From Paenibacillus sp. AN1007 (GTDB lineage Bacteria > Bacillota > Bacilli > Paenibacillales > Paenibacillaceae), in the NCBI RefSeq assembly GCF_040702995.1, contig NZ_CP159992.1:955501-1019500 (forward strand): 64,000 nucleotides of DNA, in the 5' to 3' direction. The number at the start of each line of letters is the position of its first letter. Positions within the stretch are counted from its first letter, which is position 1. Under the pieces are notes generated by a model, which made no database searches, was not told the DNA's origin, and saw only the letters and a program-made list of their open reading frames with translations. Below are positions 25,515 to 34,254 of this stretch, in pieces. The translations under genes were made by a program, and so were the position numbers.

Positions 25515-27335
25515 TTATTTTGATGTGTTATAGCTGCTCAGGAATTGTTTCACTTTGGCCGGATCAGCTTTCAGTTCGTTTCCGGTTTGAACAAGCGGGC
25601 TTACGGTGGAGTAAGCTTTGAGTTTGTTATTTTTGTAGAACTGCAGAATCTCATCCTGATTAATGGAATACAGTACCGCTTTTCTCAGATCACTGCTCTT
25701 GGCCACTTCTCGGTTAGCTGTGTTGAACAGCAGATAGGATACGGCATTGCTCGGAATGCTCTGCAGCTGCAGTTTGCTGTCATTCTGGATAATATCATTT
25801 TTGGTCTCAGACACCCCGTAGTACAGGTGGATTTCACTGCTGCGAAGCGCAGACAGGGCACTGTCCGGATCAGCGATGAAGCGTACATTAACCTGATCAA
25901 TCTTCGGAGCGAAGTCCGAACCTTTACGGTATCCCGGGTTTTTCAGAAAGACGCCTTCGTAGTCATTTTTATAAGAAAGGATATAAGGGCCGCTGGTATA
26001 AAGTGTGTTGTTATAGCCTGCACCTTCGGTTACGGTATTTTGGTCACCATAAGGAATATCCTTGTTCACATCGAAGGATGCGACATCATATGTGTTGATG
26101 CTTTCCACTTGTTTCTTGGATACGATTCCTGCGGATTGGTGGGCCAGATAGTTCAGCACCTGCGGGAACGGTTCAGTGGTGGTCACTTTAACCACCTGGT
26201 ATTTGCCCGCACCGTTATTGGCTTGTGTTTTATCGCTGACAAGTTCCTTGATATCGCTATCCAGTCCTTGATTCAGAGCTTCGAGCACGGACCCGCTGCC
26301 CCCGGATTGTTTAACGGATTCCAAGGCGTTCAAGTCGGTAACCAGCTCTGCCTGCTTGATATGTTCGTGCAGACTGTATGTGCGGTGATCTGGAACGGAG
26401 TCTTTATTTCTGGCACGGTCGAGAGAGAAGATCACGTCATCCGCACCTACGCGTTCGCCGGTATCTACTGCTTTCTTGTTCTCAATTTTGGCAAAATTGA
26501 TGTCGTCACGCAGAACAAAATAGTAATCGGAATTTCCGTCAGCAATTGTGAAATTTCGTGAAAGTGACCCGTCAGCCGTCAGTTGATCATCATCCGTCAA
26601 GTTGACGAGACGAACATACAGATTGGTATTAATCTGGTTAATTGAACCATCGTTTCCTTTGATCGGGTCAAGGGAAGTCAGTACGGATGCAGCTTGGGTC
26701 AAAATCAATGGATCTTTGCTGTTTTTGGTGCTGTCCTTGAACTCAATCGGCTCCCATGCCAGCGCACGGGATTTGGACAGGCGAACCGTATCGACATTCA
26801 GTATGTCTTTGTTTACAGCCTGACTTTTCATAGAGATATACAGCGGAGCGATATATGCCTGATCGGTAACCAGACGGTCTTCCAGCTGTTTATACGTATT
26901 TTTGTACGCTTCAGGTGTTTGGGTGGCAGCCTGATCGATGAGCTTGTCGATTTCTTTATCCGCAACGATGCTGTAATCTCCGCCTGTTTTGAAAAGGGAG
27001 CGCACCGCATAGTCCGGATTGCCCGTTACCGTTGTCCAGCTGGACAATGCGATATCGTAGTTGCCTGCATCCTGCTGAGATTTGAAGCTGCCGTAATCCG
27101 GCTGCAGATTCAACTTCACATTGAAGCCATTTTTGGTCAGTTGGTCGCGGACAATGTTGACATCGCTCTCGGAAGAACTCATGGCAAGCAGCTCGATGTC
27201 CACTGCTTTAGGAGCAGTCTGGTCGGTATCGGACGGTTTGTTCTGCTCCTGAGATTCCGTTTTTGTTTTTACACTGCAGCCGGAGATCACAAGCACGAGA
27301 ATCAGCAGCAGGGTGACAAGTGTACGTTTTTTCAT
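25515..27335 (-). CDS. oligopeptide-type ABC substrate-binding lipoprotein with circularly permuted SBP family 5 fold
   Basis: This 606-aa lipoprotein (signal plus VISGCS, Cys20) belongs to SBP family 5 (OppA/DppA), but the order is changed. Residues 45-198 (DQLTKNGFNVKLNLQ, GNYDIALSSW, EAYKNTYKQLEDRL) match what is normally the C-terminal third. Residues 208-603 (LTSLDPIKGNDGSINQINTN, FVLRDDINF, VGADDVIFSLDRA, TSGPYIL, IADPDSALSALRSSEI, LRKAVLYSINQDEI) match the normal N-terminal two thirds and end with KADPAKVKQFLSSY, the segment that usually joins to residue 45. So the chain looks circularly permuted at the hinge-proximal loop. It is the last gene after two permeases. The family is secure; the ligand is unknown. 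Confidence 0.85.
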   Translation of the reverse strand: MKKRTLVTLLLILVLVISGCSVKTKTESQEQNKPSDTDQTAPKAVDIELLAMSSSESDVNIVRDQLTKNGFNVKLNLQPDYGSFKSQQDAGNYDIALSSWTTVTGNPDYAVRSLFKTGGDYSIVADKEIDKLIDQAATQTPEAYKNTYKQLEDRLVTDQAYIAPLYISMKSQAVNKDILNVDTVRLSKSRALAWEPIEFKDSTKNSKDPLILTQAASVLTSLDPIKGNDGSINQINTNLYVRLVNLTDDDQLTADGSLSRNFTIADGNSDYYFVLRDDINFAKIENKKAVDTGERVGADDVIFSLDRARNKDSVPDHRTYSLHEHIKQAELVTDLNALESVKQSGGSGSVLEALNQGLDSDIKELVSDKTQANNGAGKYQVVKVTTTEPFPQVLNYLAHQSAGIVSKKQVESINTYDVASFDVNKDIPYGDQNTVTEGAGYNNTLYTSGPYILSYKNDYEGVFLKNPGYRKGSDFAPKIDQVNVRFIADPDSALSALRSSEIHLYYGVSETKNDIIQNDSKLQLQSIPSNAVSYLLFNTANREVAKSSDLRKAVLYSINQDEILQFYKNNKLKAYSTVSPLVQTGNELKADPAKVKQFLSSYNTSK

Positions 27336-27632
27336 GGGAATACCTCCATTGTATCAATAGATGTGATGTATGATTTTTCTATGGAAATTGAACTAAGAGG
27401 TTTACACGGAGCACTCCGATGACAGAGTAACCTGTAGAGTAGCGGTTAACCAGATTTTTTTGATTCCTTTTCGAAAGAGGAAAATCCGGTGATAAAGGCG
27501 TGGCATATGCTTCCGATGTAGCTTTCTTGCAGAAAGCTTTTAGCTCCGCTTTTCCAGGTTTTTTCTGTCCTCTCCGTTTCTGTGTAAAAGAATAGTTCAA
27601 CTTTTAAAATCATGTAAATTAAAATCGATCCG
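27336..27632. other. 297-base gap inside the transporter operon
   Basis: Short open frames here have no ribosome-binding sites and look spurious. A small perfect hairpin (AGCTTTCT TGC AGAAAGCT, near 27520-27538) and an imperfect one near 27459-27486 could be RNA-processing or attenuation stems between the permease and binding-protein genes, giving the latter separate dosage. Confidence 0.45.
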
Positions 27633-29147
27633 TCACGCTTTCTCCAGTTTGGGATCCAGTGCATCCCGCAATCCGTCACCGAGAAAGTTAAACGAAAGCA
27701 CAAGCAGAATAATTGCAAGTCCCGGGTAAATCGCCATATACGAATGGGTCTCCAGGTAGGTGCTGCCCAGCTTCAGAATGTTACCCCATTCCGGTATATG
27801 CGGTTCTACGCCAAGCCCGAGGTAACTCAAACTGCTGGTTGCAATGACAGCTCCGCCAATGGTCAGTGTAGATTTGATGATCATCGGTGCAAGTGAATTG
27901 GGAATGATGTGTTTGAAAATGATCGTACGGTTGTTGTAACCGAGAGCACGTGCTGCCTCCACAAACTCAAAGGTGGATACATAAAGCACACTGGCCCGCA
28001 TCGTTCGGGCATACGTTGGAATTGAACCCAGACTCAGGGCAATGATCAGATTAACCGTGTTGGCCCCAAAAGCTGCAATGATCGCGATGGCGAGCAGAAT
28101 CCCTGGAATGGCGTACAAAATATCCAGAAGACGCATGATGATGTTATCCGTATGTCTCCCGTAGAAACCCGAGAAAGCACCCAGTACACCGCCAATCACA
28201 ACCGGAATCACCGTGGACATCAAACCGACTATCAAGGAAATCCGTGCACCAAACACGATGCGGGAAAACAGACATCGGCCAAAATCATCCGTCCCCAAGG
28301 GATAAGCCAGGGAAGGCGGCTGAAGCAGGGCTGCATAATTGTTTTCCACCGCCATGCTGTAGTCGAACGTAAAGAAACTGCAGATGGAGATCGAGAACAG
28401 GAAGATGATAAAAAAGAGCCCGGACATCGCCGTCATATTCGGTGCAAGGCGCTCCCACAGGTCATTCCAAAAATTGGTTCCCTGTTTGCCCTGCCTGCGA
28501 ATTCGGCGAAGGATCGAAATCCCCAGCAGCAGTGCGAAAATATTGCCCGTAATCACGCTAACAATCATCACTATGCCTACAGCTGTCATCCAGCGAGGCA
28601 GAGGAGAAGACGCATCATATCGGGATACGATGATGAGTACAACCAGATCCACAATCAGAATACATAATAGTACCGCCATAGAAGGCAGAAAGGTATCGGC
28701 CACATAAGGTTTAAACACATTCAACGCGGATACACCAATCACAAATAGCTGTGTCAGCAGTGTATATACGGCGAACGTATACTCAATACTTTTCTGCCGT
28801 CGAAGCAGATGGAAAGCGGCTGTTACGATAAAAATATTACCGGTAAAAGCAGCCAGCAGCTGCACCCAGGCCAGTCTGCGCGTCAGAACACTTACAGCTC
28901 CTTGCTGCATTAGATCCCGTCTGATTCGAATGACGAGCAGACTTTGCATGAGCGTAAAGAACAGATAGATGCCGGCCGCTGCGGCTGTCAAAGATTTGAA
29001 CGCCTGCCCGGTCCAGTCATAACTGTTCAGCAGCAGTAACAAGGTCAGCAGAACCGAAGTGATCCATGCGAAGCTGGCTTGACTGTATTCGTGTGAAGAC
29101 TTGAGCCGGAAACGCATTGTCTGCGTAAGGGAGCTTGATTTTGTCAT
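27633..29147 (-). CDS. DppC/OppC-type ABC permease with 220-aa N-terminal membrane extension
   Basis: The last 280 residues are a standard DppC permease: PLGTDDFGRCLFSRIVFGAR, then the EAA loop EFVEAARALGYNNRTIIFKHIIPNSLAPMI, then SSLSYLGLGVEPHIPEWGNIL. Preceding it are about 220 residues with around six extra hydrophobic segments (near 25-41, 52-72, 93-113, 124-144, 153-175 and 187-214) not found in ordinary OppC/DppC of about 300 aa. The ATG at 29147 follows the partner permease stop by 12 bases with an AGGTG site. It should pair with the 481-aa DppB-like protein. The role of the extension is unknown. Confidence 0.88.
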   Translation of the reverse strand: MTKSSSLTQTMRFRLKSSHEYSQASFAWITSVLLTLLLLLNSYDWTGQAFKSLTAAAAGIYLFFTLMQSLLVIRIRRDLMQQGAVSVLTRRLAWVQLLAAFTGNIFIVTAAFHLLRRQKSIEYTFAVYTLLTQLFVIGVSALNVFKPYVADTFLPSMAVLLCILIVDLVVLIIVSRYDASSPLPRWMTAVGIVMIVSVITGNIFALLLGISILRRIRRQGKQGTNFWNDLWERLAPNMTAMSGLFFIIFLFSISICSFFTFDYSMAVENNYAALLQPPSLAYPLGTDDFGRCLFSRIVFGARISLIVGLMSTVIPVVIGGVLGAFSGFYGRHTDNIIMRLLDILYAIPGILLAIAIIAAFGANTVNLIIALSLGSIPTYARTMRASVLYVSTFEFVEAARALGYNNRTIIFKHIIPNSLAPMIIKSTLTIGGAVIATSSLSYLGLGVEPHIPEWGNILKLGSTYLETHSYMAIYPGLAIILLVLSFNFLGDGLRDALDPKLEKA

Positions 29148-29159
29148 AATACACCTGCT

Positions 29160-30605
29160 TTAATATTGTTTCATTTTGGAGCGGACCCTCGGATCGATAA
29201 ACGCGTAAAACAGGTCAACCACAACATTCACGATAGAGATGGTGATTGCCGTATAGATTACTCCGCCCATAATACTCGGAATATCGGGAATAAATTGTTT
29301 ATCCACAATGTAACTGCCCAGTCCGCTGATGTTAAACACCTTTTCGGTTACCGCTGCCCCGCCGAGCATGGCCCCGAATTGAAGCCCCACGACTGTAATA
29401 ATAGGAATAAGGGCATTCCGCAGCGCATGTTTCAGCATGACTTGACGTTTACTTAAACCTTTGGCCCGAGCGGTCATGACATAATCTTCATGAATGACCT
29501 CCAGCGTGGATGAACGGGTCATCCGGGCGACAGCTGCGGTTAGTCCTGTACCAAGCACAATGACCGGCATAATCATGGACAGCCAGTTCTGCGGATTAAA
29601 CGTGGCGGGAAGCCACTGCATTTTAATCGAAAAATTCAGAATAAAGATCAGGCCCTGCCAGAAGTTCGGGATCGACAGCCCGATCAGGGCGATGAACATA
29701 AACGTGTAGTCAAACCATGAATTGGGCTTAATTGCAGAAATAATTCCAATCGGCAGCGCGATCACAACAGCGATCAGCAGGGAAATCGCGGCAAGTGTCA
29801 GGGTAATCGGAAACTTTCGCGCAATCGTTGCCGTGACATTCTCATTACCCGCAAAAGATTTGCCAAGATCAAACATTGCAACGCCCTTGATATTGTTCCA
29901 GAGCTGTGTCAGATAAGGCTGATCCAGACCATACACATGATTAAAAGCTGCAATCTGCTCTTGTGTAGCGGTTACACCGAGAATGTTGGCCGCCGGGTTG
30001 AACGGAGATAAGTAAAGTATCGTAAATACGAGCGCTGCTACACCAAGAATGACAAAGATTGTCATGAGTACTCTTTCAAATATGTACTTGAGATACGCAT
30101 TACCATAGAGAAATAGGATGAGATACATCATACAGCCGGGAATGATGGATAAAACCAAAAACCAGGGCTGCGCAATCAGCGTACCAAATGTATCAGACAT
30201 TCCGAGGCGACGACGTCCCTGTTCCTGCAGTTTGCGGGACATTCGCTCCTGCAGTTCTTGCTGGAACGTTTCCTCAAGCCAGCTCTCGGCCTGCTGCTTG
30301 AATGCTGCCTCGCTGACTTCCTGCCTGAAAAAACGATGTTTGCGTCTCAACTGGTCTTCCAGTTCCAGTCGTTTGAAGTCCCGATAGGAAGTGCTCTGCA
30401 TTTCCTCTTCAACCGATTGTCTGACAGCCGACCAGTCATCCTGCTTGCGATCGGAGCGCCAGACCATATAAACGATCAGATTGATCGGTAATCCGAGTAT
30501 GATCAATACATATCGATAAACGGGATGGAGCAGCATTTTACCATAAATAAAGCTTAAATGATCTACCAGACGTGAGCTTCTGTGGGGTACTGCTCTAACA
30601 GTCAA
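29160..30605 (-). CDS. DppB/OppB-type ABC permease with 170-aa N-terminal extension
   Basis: From about residue 171 (LKYIFERVLMTIFVILGVAA) this is a typical DppB permease, with GLDQPYLTQLWNNIKG and the EAA loop DYVMTARAKGLSKRQVMLKH. The first 170 residues are extra: a membrane segment (about 27-49), a charged Glu/Gln/Arg-rich helical stretch (about 50-140, for example EEEMQSTSYRDFKRLELEDQ) and a second membrane segment (about 143-167). The hairpin would put the charged helices on one side of the membrane. The start is a TTG at 30605 with AAAGGAG nine bases away. It is first of a permease-permease-binding protein operon, divergent from the ATPase gene. Confidence 0.88.
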   Translation of the reverse strand: MTVRAVPHRSSRLVDHLSFIYGKMLLHPVYRYVLIILGLPINLIVYMVWRSDRKQDDWSAVRQSVEEEMQSTSYRDFKRLELEDQLRRKHRFFRQEVSEAAFKQQAESWLEETFQQELQERMSRKLQEQGRRRLGMSDTFGTLIAQPWFLVLSIIPGCMMYLILFLYGNAYLKYIFERVLMTIFVILGVAALVFTILYLSPFNPAANILGVTATQEQIAAFNHVYGLDQPYLTQLWNNIKGVAMFDLGKSFAGNENVTATIARKFPITLTLAAISLLIAVVIALPIGIISAIKPNSWFDYTFMFIALIGLSIPNFWQGLIFILNFSIKMQWLPATFNPQNWLSMIMPVIVLGTGLTAAVARMTRSSTLEVIHEDYVMTARAKGLSKRQVMLKHALRNALIPIITVVGLQFGAMLGGAAVTEKVFNISGLGSYIVDKQFIPDIPSIMGGVIYTAITISIVNVVVDLFYAFIDPRVRSKMKQY

Positions 30606-30748
30606 TCCTGAGATCTCCTTTCACCGAGGTTTAAATTGCATTATTCCGATCAATATAGTATATATTATTTAGGGCGTAAACAATTGTCAAGGTATGGAAC
30701 TGTATACATATAAAAAGATGGAGAAGCCATGAAAGGAATGGTGTACAC

Positions 30749-32500
30749 ATGGAGCCTTTATTAAAAGTAAATGAGTTGTCCGTCTCTTTTTATACAGGAG
30801 ACAGTGAATTTCAGGCAGTGAGGCAGGTCAGTTTCGAACTGCGGAAAGGCGAGACGCTTGGCATTGTAGGGGAATCGGGCAGCGGGAAAAGTGTGACTGC
30901 ACGTTCCATTATGAGGCTTCTTGCCTCGCCTCCTTCGCAGATGAAATCGGGTGAGATTCTCTTTAAAGGGGTGGATCTTGCGGGCAAATCACAAAAAGAG
31001 ATGGAGCATATTCGCGGAAGGGATATCGGCATGATCTTCCAAGACCCGATGAGTTCGCTTAATCCGACCCTTAAAGTTGGTCAACAAATCGCGGAGAGTC
31101 TGATTAAACATCAGAAACTGTCCAAAAGGGAAGCGAAGAAACAGGCCATCGCGATGATGGAACGGGTAGGCATCAAACAAAGCGCTATCCGTTACAATCA
31201 GTATCCACATGAATTTTCAGGAGGGATGCGGCAGCGGGTGATGATTGGTATCGCCCTTGCATGCCGACCGGAACTGCTGATTGCTGACGAACCGACAACG
31301 GCACTGGATGTAACGATTCAGGCTCAGATTCTGAATCTGATGAAGGATATGCAGGAGCAGCTGGATACGTCTATTATTCTCATTACGCATGACTTGGGCG
31401 TCGTAGCCGGCATGTGTGATCGGGTTGTCGTAATGAAAGAAGGACAGATCGTGGAGACAGGTACAACGGAGGAAATCTTCGCCAGCCCGAAACATCCGTA
31501 TACGATTCGTCTGCTGCATGCACTGCCGCGCCTGGATGAGAAGAAGAAACCAAAACCGATATTCCAGGTGTCCAAAGAGCTGCAGGACCATCAGCCGCTC
31601 CTTGAGGTCAGATCCCTCAAACAATATTTTAATCTAGGCAAAGGCAATACGTTAAAAGCGGTGAATGATATCAGTTTTCATATTCGTCAGGGAGAGACCC
31701 TTGGTGTCGTAGGCGAGTCGGGCAGCGGGAAATCAACGACGGGACGGGCGATACTTCGTTTACATGAACCTACGGGTGGAGACGTGCTGTTTAAAGGCAT
31801 TCCGCTGCAGCGGCTCACTCCTGCGGAGATGAAAACGATGCGAAGACATATGCAGATCATTTTCCAGGACCCGTATGCTTCATTGAACCCTAAAATGAGG
31901 ATTATGGATATTATTGGCGAAGCTCTTGATATTCATCAGCTCGCCGGGACTGCAAGGCAGCGGGAAAAAAGGGTAGAGGAACTGCTGGAGCTGGTTGGTC
32001 TTGATCCTTCGCATGCACAGCGGTATCCGCATGAGTTCTCGGGTGGACAGCGTCAGCGGATTGGCATTGCAAGAGCGCTTGCGGTAGAACCGGAGTTTAT
32101 TGTCTGCGACGAGCCGCTGTCTGCCCTGGATGTCTCCATTCAGGCGCAGATCGTACAGCTGCTTGAAGAACTCCAGCAGCGATTGGGCTTAACGTATTTG
32201 TTCATCGCACATGATCTGTCTATGGTTAAACATATCAGTGATCGGGTTGCTGTCATGTACAGCGGTAAAATCGTGGAGCTTGCCGAGAGTGAGGAACTGT
32301 ACGCGAACCCGCAGCATCCCTATACGAGAGCGCTGCTTTCAGCGATTCCGGTTCCTGATCCGGCTGTTGAGAAGAATAAACCGCGTGCGATGGTGACGAA
32401 CCAGGAGAAGGAAGCGGAAGGCACGAGTGACCGGTATAATCTGGAGCAGTCCAGATGGGTCGAAGTGAAGGAAGGACATTGGGTTGCCTTGTCCGGTTAA
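30749..32500 (+). CDS. fused DppD-DppF-type ABC ATPase
   Basis: The 583-aa protein contains two complete ABC ATPase domains of the oligopeptide subfamily, about 5-265 and 285-545. Each has Walker A (GESGSGKS twice), a signature motif ([12 protein letters not shown] and [12 protein letters not shown]) and Walker B (LLIADEP and FIVCDEP). Each is followed by the family C-terminal extension with HPYT. One chain can therefore supply both ATPase sites, as in GsiA/YejF. It is divergent from, and presumably powers, the unusual permeases across a shared 143-base promoter region. The ATG at 30749 has a GAAAGGA site. Confidence 0.92.
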   Translation: MEPLLKVNELSVSFYTGDSEFQAVRQVSFELRKGETLGIVGESGSGKSVTARSIMRLLASPPSQMKSGEILFKGVDLAGKSQKEMEHIRGRDIGMIFQDPMSSLNPTLKVGQQIAESLIKHQKLSKREAKKQAIAMMERVGIKQSAIRYNQYPHEFSGGMRQRVMIGIALACRPELLIADEPTTALDVTIQAQILNLMKDMQEQLDTSIILITHDLGVVAGMCDRVVVMKEGQIVETGTTEEIFASPKHPYTIRLLHALPRLDEKKKPKPIFQVSKELQDHQPLLEVRSLKQYFNLGKGNTLKAVNDISFHIRQGETLGVVGESGSGKSTTGRAILRLHEPTGGDVLFKGIPLQRLTPAEMKTMRRHMQIIFQDPYASLNPKMRIMDIIGEALDIHQLAGTARQREKRVEELLELVGLDPSHAQRYPHEFSGGQRQRIGIARALAVEPEFIVCDEPLSALDVSIQAQIVQLLEELQQRLGLTYLFIAHDLSMVKHISDRVAVMYSGKIVELAESEELYANPQHPYTRALLSAIPVPDPAVEKNKPRAMVTNQEKEAEGTSDRYNLEQSRWVEVKEGHWVALSG

Positions 32501-32531
32501 ACGATTATTTGTATAGCAAAAGACAACAAAG

Positions 32532-32573
32532 AACCCCGGCGTGATCGGTTTAGATCGCTGCCGGGGTTTGGTC
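32532..32573. terminator. bidirectional terminator
   Basis: AACCCCGGC (32532-32540) pairs with GCCGGGGTTT (32560-32569), lying between the convergent ATPase and lipoprotein genes. Confidence 0.82.
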
Positions 32574-33362
32574 TTATTTGAATTGAACCGACTTTTTGAT
32601 GGTGTCGATCTCTGATTTGGATTTTTCGTCTACATACGTGAAGATGAAGTTGAATGCATAACCTTCAATAATGGTGCTGTAGTAGTCCTGTGTAATTGTC
32701 GTTCCGTCTCCGGCATCCATCGTAATTTGCATCAGATTCATCTCTTTACCACCGATCGTTTCGGTTGTGAAGTCCTTGTAGGTATAAGGGAAATTGCTGT
32801 CTTCCATGAACTTCTTGGTAGCTTTCAGGTAGTCCTCTCCGGTACGAATCCCCTGCAGCAGGCTTACCTTTTCGGCAATGGCCATCGCTGATGGACCTAC
32901 TTTACCGCCATCCAGCGGATATTGGGATGCCATGAGCAGGTTCAGTGTTTTGGTCTGGGAGAGTTCCATCTGCTTTTTCTTGGCTGCATCATCACCGGCA
33001 ATCGCTTCAGAGGAAGCACTTGTCAGTTGATTCATGCCCTCGGCGTCCTGGAATTCCCATGCCTCTGGAAATTTAAGGGATACACCGAAATAATCATTTG
33101 TGTATGAGCCCTTTTGTGTTGTTCCCAGCTCCACTTTAGATGTGTTATCCGTTTCTTTGCTGTCTTCGCTGGACGCTTCTGATTTGTCGTTTTTATCCGA
33201 ATCATCGGTTTTGGCTGTGCCGGCATCTGCCCCTGCAGTTGTTTCCGCAGCAGCGGGCTCATTTGATTTTGTATTGTTATCTGCTTTGTCACCGCAGGCG
33301 GCGACTGCAAGCATCATCATAATGAGCATGGCAAATAAAGACGTTTTTTTCGTAATAGACAT
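32574..33362 (-). CDS. lipoprotein of unknown function
   Basis: The 262-aa product has a lipoprotein signal (LAVAAC), an Asp/Ser/Lys/Thr-rich linker of about 50 residues, and a globular domain from about residue 85 (YTNDYFGVSLKFPEAWEF) that recalls PsbP-like or DUF1795-type lipoproteins which begin with a folded FPxxW phrase. AGGAGGG lies five bases before the ATG. It is downstream of the LuxR-type regulator by about 100 bases on the same strand. Extracytoplasmic; function unknown. Confidence 0.75.
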   Translation of the reverse strand: MSITKKTSLFAMLIMMMLAVAACGDKADNNTKSNEPAAAETTAGADAGTAKTDDSDKNDKSEASSEDSKETDNTSKVELGTTQKGSYTNDYFGVSLKFPEAWEFQDAEGMNQLTSASSEAIAGDDAAKKKQMELSQTKTLNLLMASQYPLDGGKVGPSAMAIAEKVSLLQGIRTGEDYLKATKKFMEDSNFPYTYKDFTTETIGGKEMNLMQITMDAGDGTTITQDYYSTIIEGYAFNFIFTYVDEKSKSEIDTIKKSVQFK

Positions 33363-33464
33363 AATACCCTCCTGAGATGTGTGTTATTCTCTCTTCTGTT
33401 GTGCGTACAACAATTGTAGCACGTGTGTTCTCTTTTTCCACCTATAGGATACTATAGGGGTCTT

Positions 33465-34226
33465 CTATAAATAAGACAAACGGCTGGCCATTGAAACAGC
33501 TTCTGTGCTGGACTGAACACCTAATTTGTTGAAAATGACTTTTTTATGATGATTGACGGTACATTCCTTGATCTTTAACTGCAGTGCGATCGCCTTCACC
33601 GTCCAGCCTCGGGATATCATCTCCAGAATGGTTAACTGCCGGTTTGTGAATTCGATGTGCTGCTGTTCCTCTGGTTTTGCCGCTTGCTGACTCTGGTAAC
33701 TGTTCTGCATATATGCGGGGATCAGCTTGGCAATAGCCTTTAATTCATGCTGCATATCACCATTAATCGTAGATACATCAAGATAGCCGAAGTGCTGAGA
33801 CCCCATATACAGAGGAACGGCATAACAGTGCCAGCTTTGGAAAAACGGGCTTTCATGCTGCTCCGGCAGCAGAAATACAGGCTCGTTGGCCTCCATCGTT
33901 CGGGAGATGGCATTGACGCCACAGCTCTTGGCGGCGAAGCTGAGTCCCGGCTGAATAGGGGATTGCTTCACCTCGGATTCAAGGTTAAGGCTGTAGTCCA
34001 GAGACAGCAGTACGCCGTTAACGTCTGTCAGGAGGAATAGAAAGGTTCCTGTCAAATGCTCTTTAATATCCGAAATGCTGCGGCGGAATGCCTGAATCAG
34101 AAAATGATTGATTTTACACAGCCGATCGGTTCCGGTTTGCGTTAAATAATGAAAGTTCGCTGGCGCTGCCGAATGAACTCCAGCACGATAGTGATAAGGC
34201 CGTGAGGCCGATGTATGGGCAGACAT
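33465..34226 (-). CDS. GAF-like sensor with LuxR-type HTH regulator
   Basis: The 253-aa protein has an N-terminal GAF-like domain (about 45-165). Its phrase GLSFAAKSCGVNAISRTMEA resembles the GAF domain of AcoR/DhaR-type activators. A C-terminal LuxR/GerE helix-turn-helix follows (about 190-250: FTNRQLTILEMISRGWTVKA, CTVNHHKKVIFNKLG). It lacks a receiver domain and so would sense a ligand, not a phosphoryl group. AAGGAGG lies before the ATG at 34226. The downstream lipoprotein is a possible target. Confidence 0.82.
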   Translation of the reverse strand: MSAHTSASRPYHYRAGVHSAAPANFHYLTQTGTDRLCKINHFLIQAFRRSISDIKEHLTGTFLFLLTDVNGVLLSLDYSLNLESEVKQSPIQPGLSFAAKSCGVNAISRTMEANEPVFLLPEQHESPFFQSWHCYAVPLYMGSQHFGYLDVSTINGDMQHELKAIAKLIPAYMQNSYQSQQAAKPEEQQHIEFTNRQLTILEMISRGWTVKAIALQLKIKECTVNHHKKVIFNKLGVQSSTEAVSMASRLSYL

Positions 34227-34254
34227 GTCCTTCCTCCTTGCTTTCCTTCAGTGA

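Noticed and set aside
27379..27718. Short frames between the permease and binding-protein genes
   Set aside because: No ribosome-binding sites and partial overlap with the permease gene; treated as non-coding.
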